Shown: positions 1 to 12,056 of the stretch, piece after piece
Numbering within the stretch: the stretch's first letter is position 1
Layout: each line of letters opens with the position of its first letter
DNA from: Letharia columbiana
Taxonomy: Eukaryota > Ascomycota > Lecanoromycetes > Lecanorales > Parmeliaceae
Length of the DNA stretch: 64,000 nucleotides
NCBI RefSeq assembly: GCF_014066305.1
Contig: NW_023501062.1
Span: 548,501 to 612,500 of the forward strand
Reading direction: 5' to 3'
Notes under the pieces: model-generated
What the model saw: the letters and a program-made list of their open reading frames with translations, nothing else
Told to the model about the DNA's origin: nothing
Databases searched by the model: none
Position numbers and translations under genes: made by a program

Positions 1-2174
1 AAGTTCTTAAGTAAATAAATTCTCTCTTATAAAGAAAGTATAACTTATATACGAAAAGGACGACGTATTAAGACATTATTAAAAATATCTACTAGATATA
101 CTTTATAAATACCTCTTATCGTAACTTTAGAAGAGACTATTTATTTTCCGAATCTAAAGAAGAATTATCGCTATTCATAATATCGACGTTATTAATTTTA
201 AATTCTTCATTTATTTTCAACGCGTAGAGTTATACTTTCTTAAAGGCCTTTTTATCGACCTCGATTTAGATAGTTATTATATAGTTCTTTCGATAATAGT
301 CTTTCTTACCGTAGTTATAGTATATTAATTCCCTTAACTTTAAATTAATCTTAATATCTAAAGGCGTAATAATTATAATCTTAATAATAGATATAAGATA
401 TATATTAATCGTAATTCGTATTATAATTAACTTAAAGATAGTCTTTTTAAGCTCTATATCTTTATATCTAATACGATATAAGTTATTTAATTTTCGAAGA
501 TACTTCTTTATAGCTTTTAAGATAATAAACCCTTTTATAATATTCTATAACTCTCTTAAATTAAATCTTAATTTCTTTAAAAGATAATACTTTACTATAA
601 CGATTTTATTAAGATTAAGAATAATACTTAATCGAATAAAGTCTAAATAGAAATCGATAAAGATTCGGGTTTCTTATTATAGAGTATATATATTATATAA
701 TATATTATTACGTCGATTTAAGTTCTCGTAGATATTAGCTAACTTATTTATAATCTTACTAATAGACTAATATAAATTAATAAAGTTTCGAAGTCTTCTA
801 TATATTATATATTATATAGTCTTATTATTAAGTTATAAAATTATATAAACTATTTTAAAGTTCTTAATAAGATAATAATCGCTATTAATCTTAAATTTCT
901 ATTTTATTTTAGAGAATTAGTTATCTTAGATAGAGTCGCTATTATCGATAAATAGAGGTAGATCTAAAATCTTAATTAATTTCTCTTTTAAATATCTAAA
1001 TATACGTTTCTTCTCGATCGATAATAATTATAAATCTTTTATTAATTATATCTTAAGGTTATTAACTTTCCGCTATAAAGAAGTTATATTCTTTTAGAAA
1101 TCTCGAGTTAATTAGTTTATCTTCTCGATTATTCTATAAATCTAATATAAATCATTTATAGCTAGATTCTTTTTTATTATAATAATATAATATTAAATAA
1201 TAATCTCTCGAAAATTATCTCGCTTCTAACGAATTTTATTTAATATAGTTATAAATTCGTTAAATTAATACTTAGCTTAATATTATAATTATAGACTATT
1301 AATAATATTCTAAAATATATCTATTAAGTCTACCTCGTTAGAGATATTATCTAATAGAATTAATATTTATTAAAATTTAATTTACTCTAATAAAGTCTTA
1401 ATTTAATCTATTCTTTCGATATTAGACTTTATTATAGAAAAGAAGAAAGAAAGATTTAAAATAAAGTAGAGAGAAGTTTAAATACTTCGAAAGAATAGAT
1501 ATTAAAGATACTAGATATATTAGAGAATAGTAAAGTCTCTTTAAGACGCGTCGAAATTATTCGATGTTGAGAATAAAAAATTTTTTTTTTTACTATAAAG
1601 CTTAAGGCAAGGTTATTTTTTTACGAGGGTTTAATATACTTATTTCTTAATCGTTTAAGACGTTAAGAAGACTATAAGTACTTTAAATAGTATTCTTTTA
1701 AGTATACTTACTCCGCTTAGAGGGTTTCTTATCTCGTAGAGAAGTTATATATAAATAGTATTTAAATAATATTTTATTAATATTAGCTATTTCTTTCAAT
1801 TCGCTAATTATACGAATAATTTAATATCTTATTTATCTCTCGACTACTATTTATCGAGTTTAATTCGCTTTGAAATCGAATTACCTATCTAGTAGGCTTA
1901 CTTAGAAATACGATAACTTAACTTAATTTCTTATTAAAGCCCCTATTAACGCGTTTCTTTAAATTCGTCTACTAATATAAATGAAATAAGTGAATTAATC
2001 TTAGTTATAGTATTAAGATCGATATAGATATAATATTAATATAGATATATTAAATAAGATAACTAAGATATCGAATTATATAGATAGAAAGAAGATATAA
2101 TATAATAGAGAATATCTTCGTTAAGGCTCGCTAGTTATAGGACTAAGAGATATATTAAGAATACGCTTATAATA
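1..2174 (-). mobile_element. 5' part of a RIP-mutated Ty3/gypsy retrotransposon (copy A), cut by the window edge
   Basis: This stretch is collinear with 9889-12051, the LTR plus gag-side half of the complete element at 5260-12051, and has the same orientation. The repeat starts at base 1 and runs to the end of the LTR at 2174. No open frame of useful length survives, and C is almost always changed to T before A (and G to A after T). The rest of this copy, including polymerase and the other LTR, would lie to the left of the window. Confidence 0.8.
2011..2174 (-). repeat. 164-bp LTR of gypsy copy A
   Basis: Third copy of the LTR found at 5260-5423 and 11888-12051, with the same length. The upper end reads cgcttataata and the lower end tattaagatcg, which fit a TG...CA LTR after RIP. 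Sequence above 2174 differs from that above the other two copies, which fixes the boundary. Confidence 0.8.
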
Positions 2175-3248
2175 ATAACTATATTAAATAGATTATATAT
2201 TACGATATTATATATTAGAAGATAATTACGATATATAATCTCATTAAGTACTAAGATATAGAAGTATTATTATTTATAATTAAGAGATTATAGAAGAAAA
2301 AGAAGAAGATTAAGATAAGAACTTTTTTAGATCTTTATATCTAGAGTTAATAGATAGATGATAAAAAGTATAATATTATAAGATAGATAAATTATTATAA
2401 TAGTTATTATTAATAATTAATAGAGATTATTATTAAATAATTAAAGTTAGATATTTTTCTTAAAGCTTTAGTCGTCTTTATTTAAATAAATCGAATAAAA
2501 TTAAGAAAATATTATTTATTTAAGAAAGATAATAATATCGATATATATAAGGCGACTTATGAATAAGTATATCGATATTCGATTCGTATTTATTTTAATA
2601 TTCGATATTAAAAGATTCTTAAAGAGAATTTTTTAAATATAGCTCGCTTATTTAAAGATATCGTCGTTTATAGATTTATTAATTAATCCTTTTAAAAAAG
2701 ATAATATAGAAACTACGCTTAGATTTATAAATATAATTAATAGACCTTCGATATTAATAGAGTTTTTTTAAGAAAATTAATAGAAGAAGTATTAATTATA
2801 ATAAAAGTAATAAATCTAGTTTATAGAGATTTTAGATAAAGATTAACTTATCTATAGAGTATTTTTATAAAGATATTTAAGTATTAATATAATAAATAAG
2901 TTTAGAAATATTATAATATAGTAAAAATAAAAAAGGCGTAGTTATTAATAGCGCGAAATCTAAGAATTCTTAAAAAACGACGATTTTATAGCCTTATAAG
3001 TATCGAGAGAAGTATATATATCGTACCCGCGTCGATAAAAAATAAGAAATTTTATTATATTAATAGCTTTATCGACTTTAATTAATATAATAATATCTAT
3101 AATTCGAATTTTCTAAATAAGAGCTATAGAGTAATAAAGAAGATTAATATACGCTATATTATAAGATAATAGAGATATTAAGAATCTAGATCTTAGAATA
3201 TTAGAAATAAGATTAAATATATAATAAGTAAAATTAATCTTAATTACT

Positions 3249-3338
3249 CTTCTTAACTCGAATATCTTTCTTAATTCGAATATCTTTCTTAACTCGAATA
3301 CTTTTTTTAATTTAAATATTCTTCTTAACTCGAATATC
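3249..3338. repeat. 18-bp tandem repeat, five units
   Basis: Units of the type cttcttaactcgaatatc start at 3249, 3267, 3285, 3303 and 3321. Most differences between units are C/T changes, as expected from RIP. On the minus strand each unit reads as six codons (roughly D-I-R-V-K-K), so it may be the relic of a hexapeptide-repeat coding region. Confidence 0.85.
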
Positions 3339-4247
3339 TTTCGAATTATTTTTAGAGTTTATTAAGCGAAGAGAGATTCTATAATTATAGAATATATACG
3401 TGAATATCGTAATTAGAAAGAGAAGAGAGAATAGACTCTTCTCTAATTAGAGAGATATTAATACGCTTTAAAAAGTATCTAATTAAGTATTTTAGCGCCG
3501 AAGATTACTATTAAACTAATTCGCGACTTTTTATAATTTAAAGAACGCTATCGCCTATAATAAAGGCTATTATTTAAAATTCTCTCGAGTTATTAATAAT
3601 CTATATAATAATATTAGAATCGAGATATATTATTTTAAAAATATAATAAATTAAAAGAAAGTCTTAACGTAAGATATTATAAGAGAAGATTTATATATAT
3701 TATTACTCGCTATATTCTTATATATATAATTATTTAAAAACTAAAACTTTTAATTTAAAAAAGTTAATTTCGATTTTATAAGAAAGATATTTAATACTTT
3801 AATAAGTATTAATATATATAAATTTTAAAGGGATTTAGATATTAAGAGAAGAGATTAATAGAGTTAAAATCGAGTAATAGAGATATAAATATATATTATC
3901 GATCTTTATATATATTATATTAACTTTAACGCGGTTATAGCGATAGAAAAGCGTATTAATAACGATTTTTCTTCTTAGATAATTAGCGTTTATAAGATAT
4001 ATTATAAATAATAATACTCTTATCTTTAATAGAAAAGATAGATTACTCGATATAGTAATATAAATTTATATATATAAATTTAATATCTAATAATAGTATT
4101 ATTAAGTCGAGTTAAATTAAGCTTATAATATAATTAAGTCGAGTTAAACTCGACTTATAAAGTTAAATTAATATCGTAAATTATAGAAATAATAAAATAT
4201 TAATATAAGGCGATTATTATTTCTAGAAAAATTATTCGAATAGTATA

Positions 4248-4395
4248 TAGTAATTATTAAACTAATAAATATTATTTAAATAATATATAGTAATTACTAA
4301 ATCGATAAATATTATTTAAATAATATATAGTAATTACTAAATTAGCGAATAGTATTTTAATAATAAATAGTAATTATTAAATCGGCGAATAACGT
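4248..4395. repeat. 40-bp tandem repeat, about 3.7 units
   Basis: Units beginning tagtaattattaaac or close variants start at 4248, 4288, 4328 and 4368. A 39-bp version of the same motif (tagttactaaatcggcg) is repeated at 16519, 16558 and 16597 inside the miniature transposon of 16055-16683, so this is likely the subterminal repeat of a related copy. Confidence 0.8.
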
Positions 4396-5259
4396 GTAAA
4401 AAGTAGATTATAGTTATTAATTAGACGGAATTTAAGTAAATTTAAATTAGATTTACTAATTCGACGAATTTTATAATTTCCGTAATTAACGCGCGATTAG
4501 CAATTTTAAATTTTATAGAAACTTTTTAGATTTATAGATGATTTATCGTATATCTTAATACTCTTAAATCTTATTTATCTAATCTAGGCCTATATTATTC
4601 TAATTTATATCGTCTTTATACTTTATTTAAAAACTAATCTAATCGCTACTCTTATAAATATATTTAAAAATATATTTATAAACTTTAATATTAATATAGA
4701 TTTCTATATTAATATAAGCGTTATATTTAATTAATAAATAGAGACTATAGAGTATTACTTAATAGTTCTATTTAAATTTATTATTTAATATCTTAATAAG
4801 TCTATATCGATAATATATAAAGTATTTAAAGTCTAATTTAAAAACGATATAATCGCTAAAGTTCTTTAAAAACTACTTATTATATATATTCTTATCTAAG
4901 TCTTAATAAGATAAAATAATATCTATTTTATTAATAGTATATTAGCTATAATTTTTATAAAGTATATATCTAATAACGATTATATAGAGATTAGAAAATA
5001 GACTTTAATTAGAAATCTTAGTATTAATAGCGATATCGACCTTAGCGACGCTAAAGAATCGATCTTTAAAATATAAAATAATAAGAATATAGATATACGA
5101 TAAACCTCGTTTTTAAAATTTAATAGTATAGATATAAACCGGAATTCGATTTATTATCTATAAAGTTAGTTAGAGTTAAAGCTAATCGATATTTTAATTA
5201 ATTATACTTCGCTCTTATAGAGATAAAAAAAAATTAAATAATATTATAGAGTTAATTAA

Positions 5260-5423
5260 TATTAGAATCGATATAGATATAATATTAATATAGATATATT
5301 AAATAAGATAATTAAGATATCGAACTATATAGATAAAAAGAAGATATAATATAATAGAGAATATCTTCGCTAAGACTCGCTAGCTATAGAGTTGAGGGGT
5401 ATATTAAGAATACGCTTATAATA
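5260..5423 (-). repeat. 3' LTR of gypsy copy B
   Basis: 164 bp, the same length as the other two copies. It lies at the low-coordinate end, so it is the 3' LTR of this minus-strand element. Confidence 0.85.
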
Positions 5424-5438
5424 CTACCCTCTCTCTTT
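5424..5438 (-). other. Polypurine tract of gypsy copy B
   Basis: Directly inside the 3' LTR the minus strand reads aaagagagagggtag, a 15-base run with only one non-purine. This is the expected place and composition for the plus-strand primer of reverse transcription, and it independently supports the minus orientation. Confidence 0.65.
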
Positions 5439-8400
5439 ATTAAATTATATCTTATAATTAATAAGTAAAAAGATAGAAAAATAGATATATATATACGCTT
5501 AACGTCTAAAAAAATAATAAAAGTAATAAAGAAATAATCGTATTTAAGATCTTTTAGTATAATATCTTTCTCTAAGAGCGATATTAATAATGATAATAGC
5601 TCTTCTTAATTATACTATAGCGACGTCGTTAATTATAATTTAAGCGTATATAGAAAGCTCGATTAGAAGAAAATCGATATAATATAGCGAAAATAATATT
5701 TATAGATATAGAAATAAATAATAGTAATTTCTAAATCTATATCTAAGCGGATAGAATATCGATAAAATAATATAACGTAATTAGTTGAGAGTTTTCAAAT
5801 TAAATCGAGCTATAGACGCTAAAAACTCTAATTTAATATTAAGTAAGTTTCTTCGTAGAGTATTATATAACTAATATTAATAAAGACTATTAATAACGAT
5901 AGTAAGGCCTATAGATAACGTACTATAACTTCGAAAGATACTTAAATATTAATTAGTAAGGGGACCCTACGCGAAAGACTATATATGATATAATTTTCGA
6001 TTAATATAGATCTAGAGAATTAATTCTCGACTCTAAAAAAATGAGGGTATTACGAAAATATCGAATAATTTTAATTCGATTAAAAACGAGGTATCTAAGA
6101 TAATTTCGAAATCTTATTAGTTAATTCTTTATAGATAAGGCTCTTCGAAATATCGCTTATAAAAGTCGTCTATTAGATTCTAGCAATTTTCGAATTTACC
6201 GCTATTTATATTATATTAAATAAGATTATTATTAAGATCTTTTTACTTAACTTTATACTTAAAATAATTATAAATTAATTTAAAATTAAGTATTTTTTTA
6301 ATAATCTATTCGATCTAATTATTAATAGTAATATACTTTAACGAAGAATTTATCTACTTTAATAAGAGATTATTTATTATAAAATCTAAGAGATTAAGAT
6401 AAAAAATATTATAGATTCTTATAATTAATAGAAATTTTAGATAATATAAGATTTTTATAAAATCTATAATCTTAAATAAATTAAGTTTCTTATAATTTAG
6501 TTTATAAAAAGAGTAATTAAAGATAATATTCTTATTATTTAGAAAGATCTTATCGTCTATTTAAAAAGTAATCTTTTATTAATATTTATTAGCTTATATA
6601 ATTATAGCCTTCTAAGCGCGATCTATATTACTTTAAATATACTTAAGAACTTATTTTATATAATTCGTAATATTCTTTATTCGAGTAGTATTAAGACGCT
6701 TATATATAATCTTATAATTATAATATTTAAATTAAAAATTATTCGAGAATAGAATTTCTTATTCGCGAGAAAAGATAAGATATTAATAATTAATAAGATA
6801 GTATTATTATTAACGAACTTAATAATAGATAACTATCTCGCTTAATTATTCTATATATAATTATAGTATATTTAAAGATAATACTTTATATTCTAATTCG
6901 CTTATTTAATCTATCTATCGATTTTAGAATAGAAGACTATTAATAGCTTAACTATAATACTTAATCTTTTATAAAAAAACTTTTATATAGTAGTTATAAA
7001 TTAGAAGCTTTAATTCGATATTATTAAGATCGATAAATTATATAGGCGAAATACTTTCTTAAATAGTAAATTAACTATCTTCTTAGCGATAATATCTTTA
7101 TTAATATTAAAATAAATTATATAATAATATTTCTTAATAAGTCGATTAATCGCTATTTAAATAGCGTTATAGTTATTAAATATAAGTAAGCCTATAACGA
7201 AGTTAATTAATATATCTTATTATTATTTCTATAGAATTAATAGAAGCTATAATAATTTATACTCTTAATCGTAAGGTGTTTTAGCTCTTTAATAGATATA
7301 GCAATTTCGAATATAAATAATTACTATCGCCCTTATTTCTCGCTAGTAATACTCTCTTTTAAGTAGTTTATAGATATATACTATCTTAGAATAATCGTAG
7401 AATAATTAATTATATATCTCTTAAATAATATTAATATATATATTATCGAATACTTATAAACGATTCTTATAATAAAGTACCTCATCTTATACGAAGTATT
7501 TATTAAAAGTAATCTCTTAAAACTTATTCTTACCTTCGGCGATAGCATTACGAATTTCTATATAATAATTATTCTTTTTATTAACCTCTACTATCTTATA
7601 ATAAATAGAGTTATTAATTATATATATATCGATACTTTCGCTATTTAACTTTAATCGATTAAATATAAGAATTATTTAATATTATTAATATAATTATTTA
7701 TTCTCGAGATTAGTTAGTTTATAGCTAGCTATTTATATAAGTATATTTATCTTAATATTCTAAGATTCTAATTAATAAATAATCTTTATATTAAATTTAA
7801 ATAGTATATTTAAATAGCGAGCCTAGCGACGGCTAAGATCTCTTTCTTTAATAAAATATATTAATTTTTTATAGTTCGTAAAGATCTTAATAGAGATATT
7901 AATATATTTTAATTTAGAATACTAATATTTTAGATAGCGAATAATAATTAATAACTTCTTATTATAAATCTAATAATTATACTTAATTAAAGTAAGATTC
8001 TTACTATAGAAGACTATCGAGTAAAATACTTTCTTATTATTATATTAAAAAAAAATACCTCTATTAATATAGTTAAAAGAGTTAATCTTTAAAATAATAT
8101 TCTTTATTCTATCGAAATAATATAGAACTAAAACTTTTATAATAACGACTTTTAGAAAATAAAAGACCTCTTAATATACTAGAGATTAATTAAATATAGT
8201 CTCTTTTATAATAAATTTTATTATAGATTTAACTATTTTAGAGAAGTCTCTAATAAATTATTAATAAAAATTATAAAATTTAATAAAGATCTATATCTCT
8301 TTAAGATTAATAAATATAATTTACTTAATAATAGTTTAAATTTTAATAGAATTTATTTATAACCTATCTATAGATACTAGTAAGTCTAGAAACTTAATTT

Positions 8401-11400
8401 TTTAAATATAGAATTCGTACTTAAGAATATTTATCTAAAGGCCGATATCTCTTAATTTCTAGAGAATTTATCTAACGTATTAAATATATTCCTTTTTTAT
8501 CTTATTATAAATAAATATATTATCGAGATAGATTTAATAGAAGTCGTTTAGATACTTAAATAGAATATTATTTATATATTATTAATATATAATTAAACTA
8601 TTAATTAGATTAAAGAGGAGAATTCGATACTTATATACTCTTAGAGAGATAATAAAAGTAGTAAAATTCTCGCTATTAAGATATATACGTAGTTTATTAA
8701 ATACGACTATAATATTCAATCGAATTAGATATTTACATCTCTAAATTCTTATTAAAATCTTATCTATCAATGAAATTAGATATTAATTTCTTTTAGTAAT
8801 AACGTTTAGCTTTCGATAGTTTATATAAAAATATAATCCTCTATTTAACTTTTCCGCGAATAGAATAGATAAGGCGAATAGTGTATAGCTTAATATTATA
8901 AATCCCTTCTTTAGATATTTATTTAAATACTTCTTTATCTATTTTAGTTTATATCCCGATATTAAATAAATTCTACTTTTCGAAAGTTTTATTTTATTAA
9001 AGCTATTATTAAATTTTAGTTTATAATTATAAAAACGATATAGAGAAAGTATATTCGTCTTAGTTCTATCGAAAATATCGAGATAATTATAATACTTTAT
9101 AGATAGCTTATATTTTATATTTTTAGAATTAATCTCGTCGATATTATTAATCTAAATAGGATAGTTAGAATTATAATATCTTTTATATTTCTTTTCTAAA
9201 TTATAGAAATAGGATTTATTAACTAATATATAGAAATCGCGAGATATATATAATATTAATAAGTTATTATAGATCTCATTTACTATTAATATAAATAACT
9301 TATTATCTTTTTCACGAACTAGCTAATAGTAGATCGCTATATTAATCTTAGCGATATTAATAAACTTAGACTTCTTACTATTCTCATTCTTATTTAATAA
9401 GAAGATATCTAAATTAATCTCATTATCGCAGATAGATAGAGAAGAGCTTTATTATTTTAATATAATAAATAGAGGAATAGATGATATAAATAGCCGAAGC
9501 TTCGAAGTTAATAAAAAGAGAAGTTTATTTATTATTAATATCTAATTATTATTATAATTACATCGATCGAGTAGAAAGAGTATCTTATCTTATAACATAT
9601 TAAGAACTATCTTATATTTATTTATTTAAAATTTCTCGACTATTATATCATATTTTAATAATATAATTAATATTAGATATATTTCTTCTTAATAGTCTTT
9701 TACTATTATCGTTTAGAGTAAATAATATATAATTAATTATTTTATAATCTAGTTATTATAATCTCTTAGTAATTTAAATTATAATAATAAAAGTAATTCT
9801 AGATATAAGACTTTATATATCGCTAAAATTAAGAACTTATTTATAATTATATAAATATCGATATATTTACTATTTATAAGAGAGTTCTTAAGTAAATAGA
9901 TTCTCTCTTATAAAGAAAGTGTAACTTATATATAGAAAGAATAACGTGCTAAAGCGTTATTAAGAGTATCTATTAGATATACTTTATAAGTATCTCTTAT
10001 TATAACTTTAAAAGAGACTATTTATTTCTTAAATTCGAAGAAGAATTATCGCTATTTATAATATCGACGTTATCGATTTTAAATTCTTTATCTATTTTCA
10101 TCGCGTAAAATCGTACTTCCTTAAAGATCTTTTTATTAATCTTAGTTTAAGTAGATATTATACAATTATTTCGATAGTAGTCTTTCTTATCGCAATTATA
10201 ATATATAGATTCTCTTAGCTTTAAATTAATCTTAATATCTAGAGGCGTAATAATTATAACTCTAATAATAGATATAAGACGTATATTAGTCGTAGTTCGT
10301 ATTATAATTAACTTAAAGATAGTCTTCTTAAGCTCTATATCTTTATATTTAATATAATATAAATTATTTAATTTTCGAAGATATTTCTTTATAGTCTTTA
10401 AGATAATAAATCTCTTTATAGTATTTTATAATTTTCTTAAGTTACTTTTTAATTTATTTAAAAGATAATACTCTACTATAATAATTTCGTTAAGATTAAA
10501 AATAATATCTAATTAAATAAAGTCTAAATAGAAGTCGATAAAGAATTAAATTTCTTATTATAAAGTATATATATTATATAATATATTACTACGTCGATCT
10601 AAGTTCTTATAAATATTAATTAACTTATTTATAATCTTAATAAAAGATTAGTATAAGTTAATAAAGTTTCGAAGTCTTTTATATATTATATATTATATAG
10701 TCTTATTATCTAGTTATAAGATTATATAAACTATCTTAAAGTTCTTAATAAGATAATAATCGCTATTAATCTTAAATTTCTATTTTATTCTAAAGAACTA
10801 ATCGTTTTAGATAAAGTCGCTATTATCGATAAATAGAGATAAATCTAAAATCTTAATTAATTTCTCTTTTAAACGTCTAAATATATATTTCTTCTTAATT
10901 AATAATAGTTATAAGTCTTTTATTAATTATATCTTAAGACTATTAACTTTTTACTATAGAGAAATTATATTCTTCTAAAAGTCTTAAACTAGTTAATTTA
11001 TCTTCTCGATTATTCTATAAATCTAATATAAATCGTTTATAATTAAATTCTTTTCTATTATAACGACGTAATATTAAATAATAATCTCTTAAAAGTTATC
11101 TCGCTTCTAATAAATTTTATTTAATATAATTATAAATTCGTCGAATTAGTACTTAGCTTAATATTATAATTATTAATTACTAGCGATATTTTAAGATATA
11201 TCTATTAAATCTATCTCGTTAGAAGTATTATCTAATAAAATTAATATCTATTAAAACTTAGTTTACTCTAATAAAGTCTTAATTTAATTTATTCTTTCGA
11301 TATTAGATTTCGCTATAGAAAAGAAGAAAGAAAGATTTAAAATAAAGTAAAGAGAAGTTTAAATACTTCGAAAGAATAGATATTAAAGATATCAGATATA

Positions 11401-11887
11401 ATAGAGAATAATAAAGTTTCTTTAAGACGCGTCGAAATTATTCGATATTAAGAATAAATTTTTTTATTATAAAGTTTAAGATAAGATTATTTCTTTACGA
11501 GGATTTAATATACTTATTTCTTAATCGTTTAAGACGTTAAGAAGACTATAAATACTTTAAATAATAGTCTTTCGAGTACACTTACTTCGCTTAGAGAGTT
11601 TCTTATCTTATAGAGAAGTTATAACTTATAAATAATATTTAAATAATATTTTATTAATATTAGCTATTTCTTTCAATTCGCTAGTTATATAAATAATCTA
11701 ATATCTTATTTATCTCTTAATTACTATTTATCGAGTTTAATTCGCTTTAAAATCGAATTATCTATCTAATAAACTTATCTAGAAATATAATAACTTAACT
11801 TAATTTCTTATTAAAGCCTCTATTAGCGCGTTTCTTTAAATTTATTCGCTAATATAAATAAAATAAGTAGATTAATCTTAATTATAA

Positions 11888-12051
11888 TATTAAGATTAAT
11901 ATAAATATAATATTAATATAGATATATTAAATAAGATAACTAAGATATCGAACTATATAGATAAAAAGAAGATATAATATAATAGAGAATATCTTCGTTA
12001 AGGCTCGCTAGCTATAGAGCTAAGAAGTATATTAAGAATACGCTCGTAATA
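11888..12051 (-). repeat. 5' LTR of gypsy copy B
   Basis: 164-bp LTR matching 5260-5423 and 2011-2174, followed on the outside by the target duplication attaa. A primer-binding site should lie just below 11888, but RIP has obscured it and I could not match it to a tRNA. Confidence 0.85.
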
Positions 12052-12056
12052 ATTAA

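Larger units (their letters stand above)
2175..5254. other. RIP-mutated AT-rich repeat DNA, family unresolved
   Basis: About 3.1 kb without open frames and with strong CpA/TpG depletion, lying between gypsy copies A and B. It contains an 18-bp tandem repeat (3249-3338) and a 40-bp tandem repeat (4248-4395). Its segment 4385-4536 resembles the right part of the miniature transposon at 16055-16683. I could not assign the remainder to a transposon family. Confidence 0.7.
5260..12051 (-). mobile_element. Complete but RIP-inactivated Ty3/gypsy LTR retrotransposon (copy B)
   Basis: Flanked by 164-bp LTRs (5260-5423 and 11888-12051) and by the 5-bp target duplication attaa (5255-5259 and 12052-12056). 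Reading the minus strand with stops ignored, the reverse transcriptase active-site region lies at 8507-8530 and reads YLDNIFIY, where YLDD is expected; the D-to-N change is a RIP-type G-to-A. Downstream, near 6370-6560, is the post-integrase segment typical of gypsy polyproteins (matches to the K-L-D-x-K-K-L-G-P-F-K-I and R-I-H-N-V-F-H blocks). The order reverse transcriptase then integrase tail is that of Ty3/gypsy. Gag would lie in about 9900-11800. No frame is intact, so the element cannot encode its own proteins. Confidence 0.88.

Noticed and set aside
4248..4395. CRISPR-like array
   Set aside because: The 40-bp units are contiguous, with no unique spacers, and the genome is eukaryotic.
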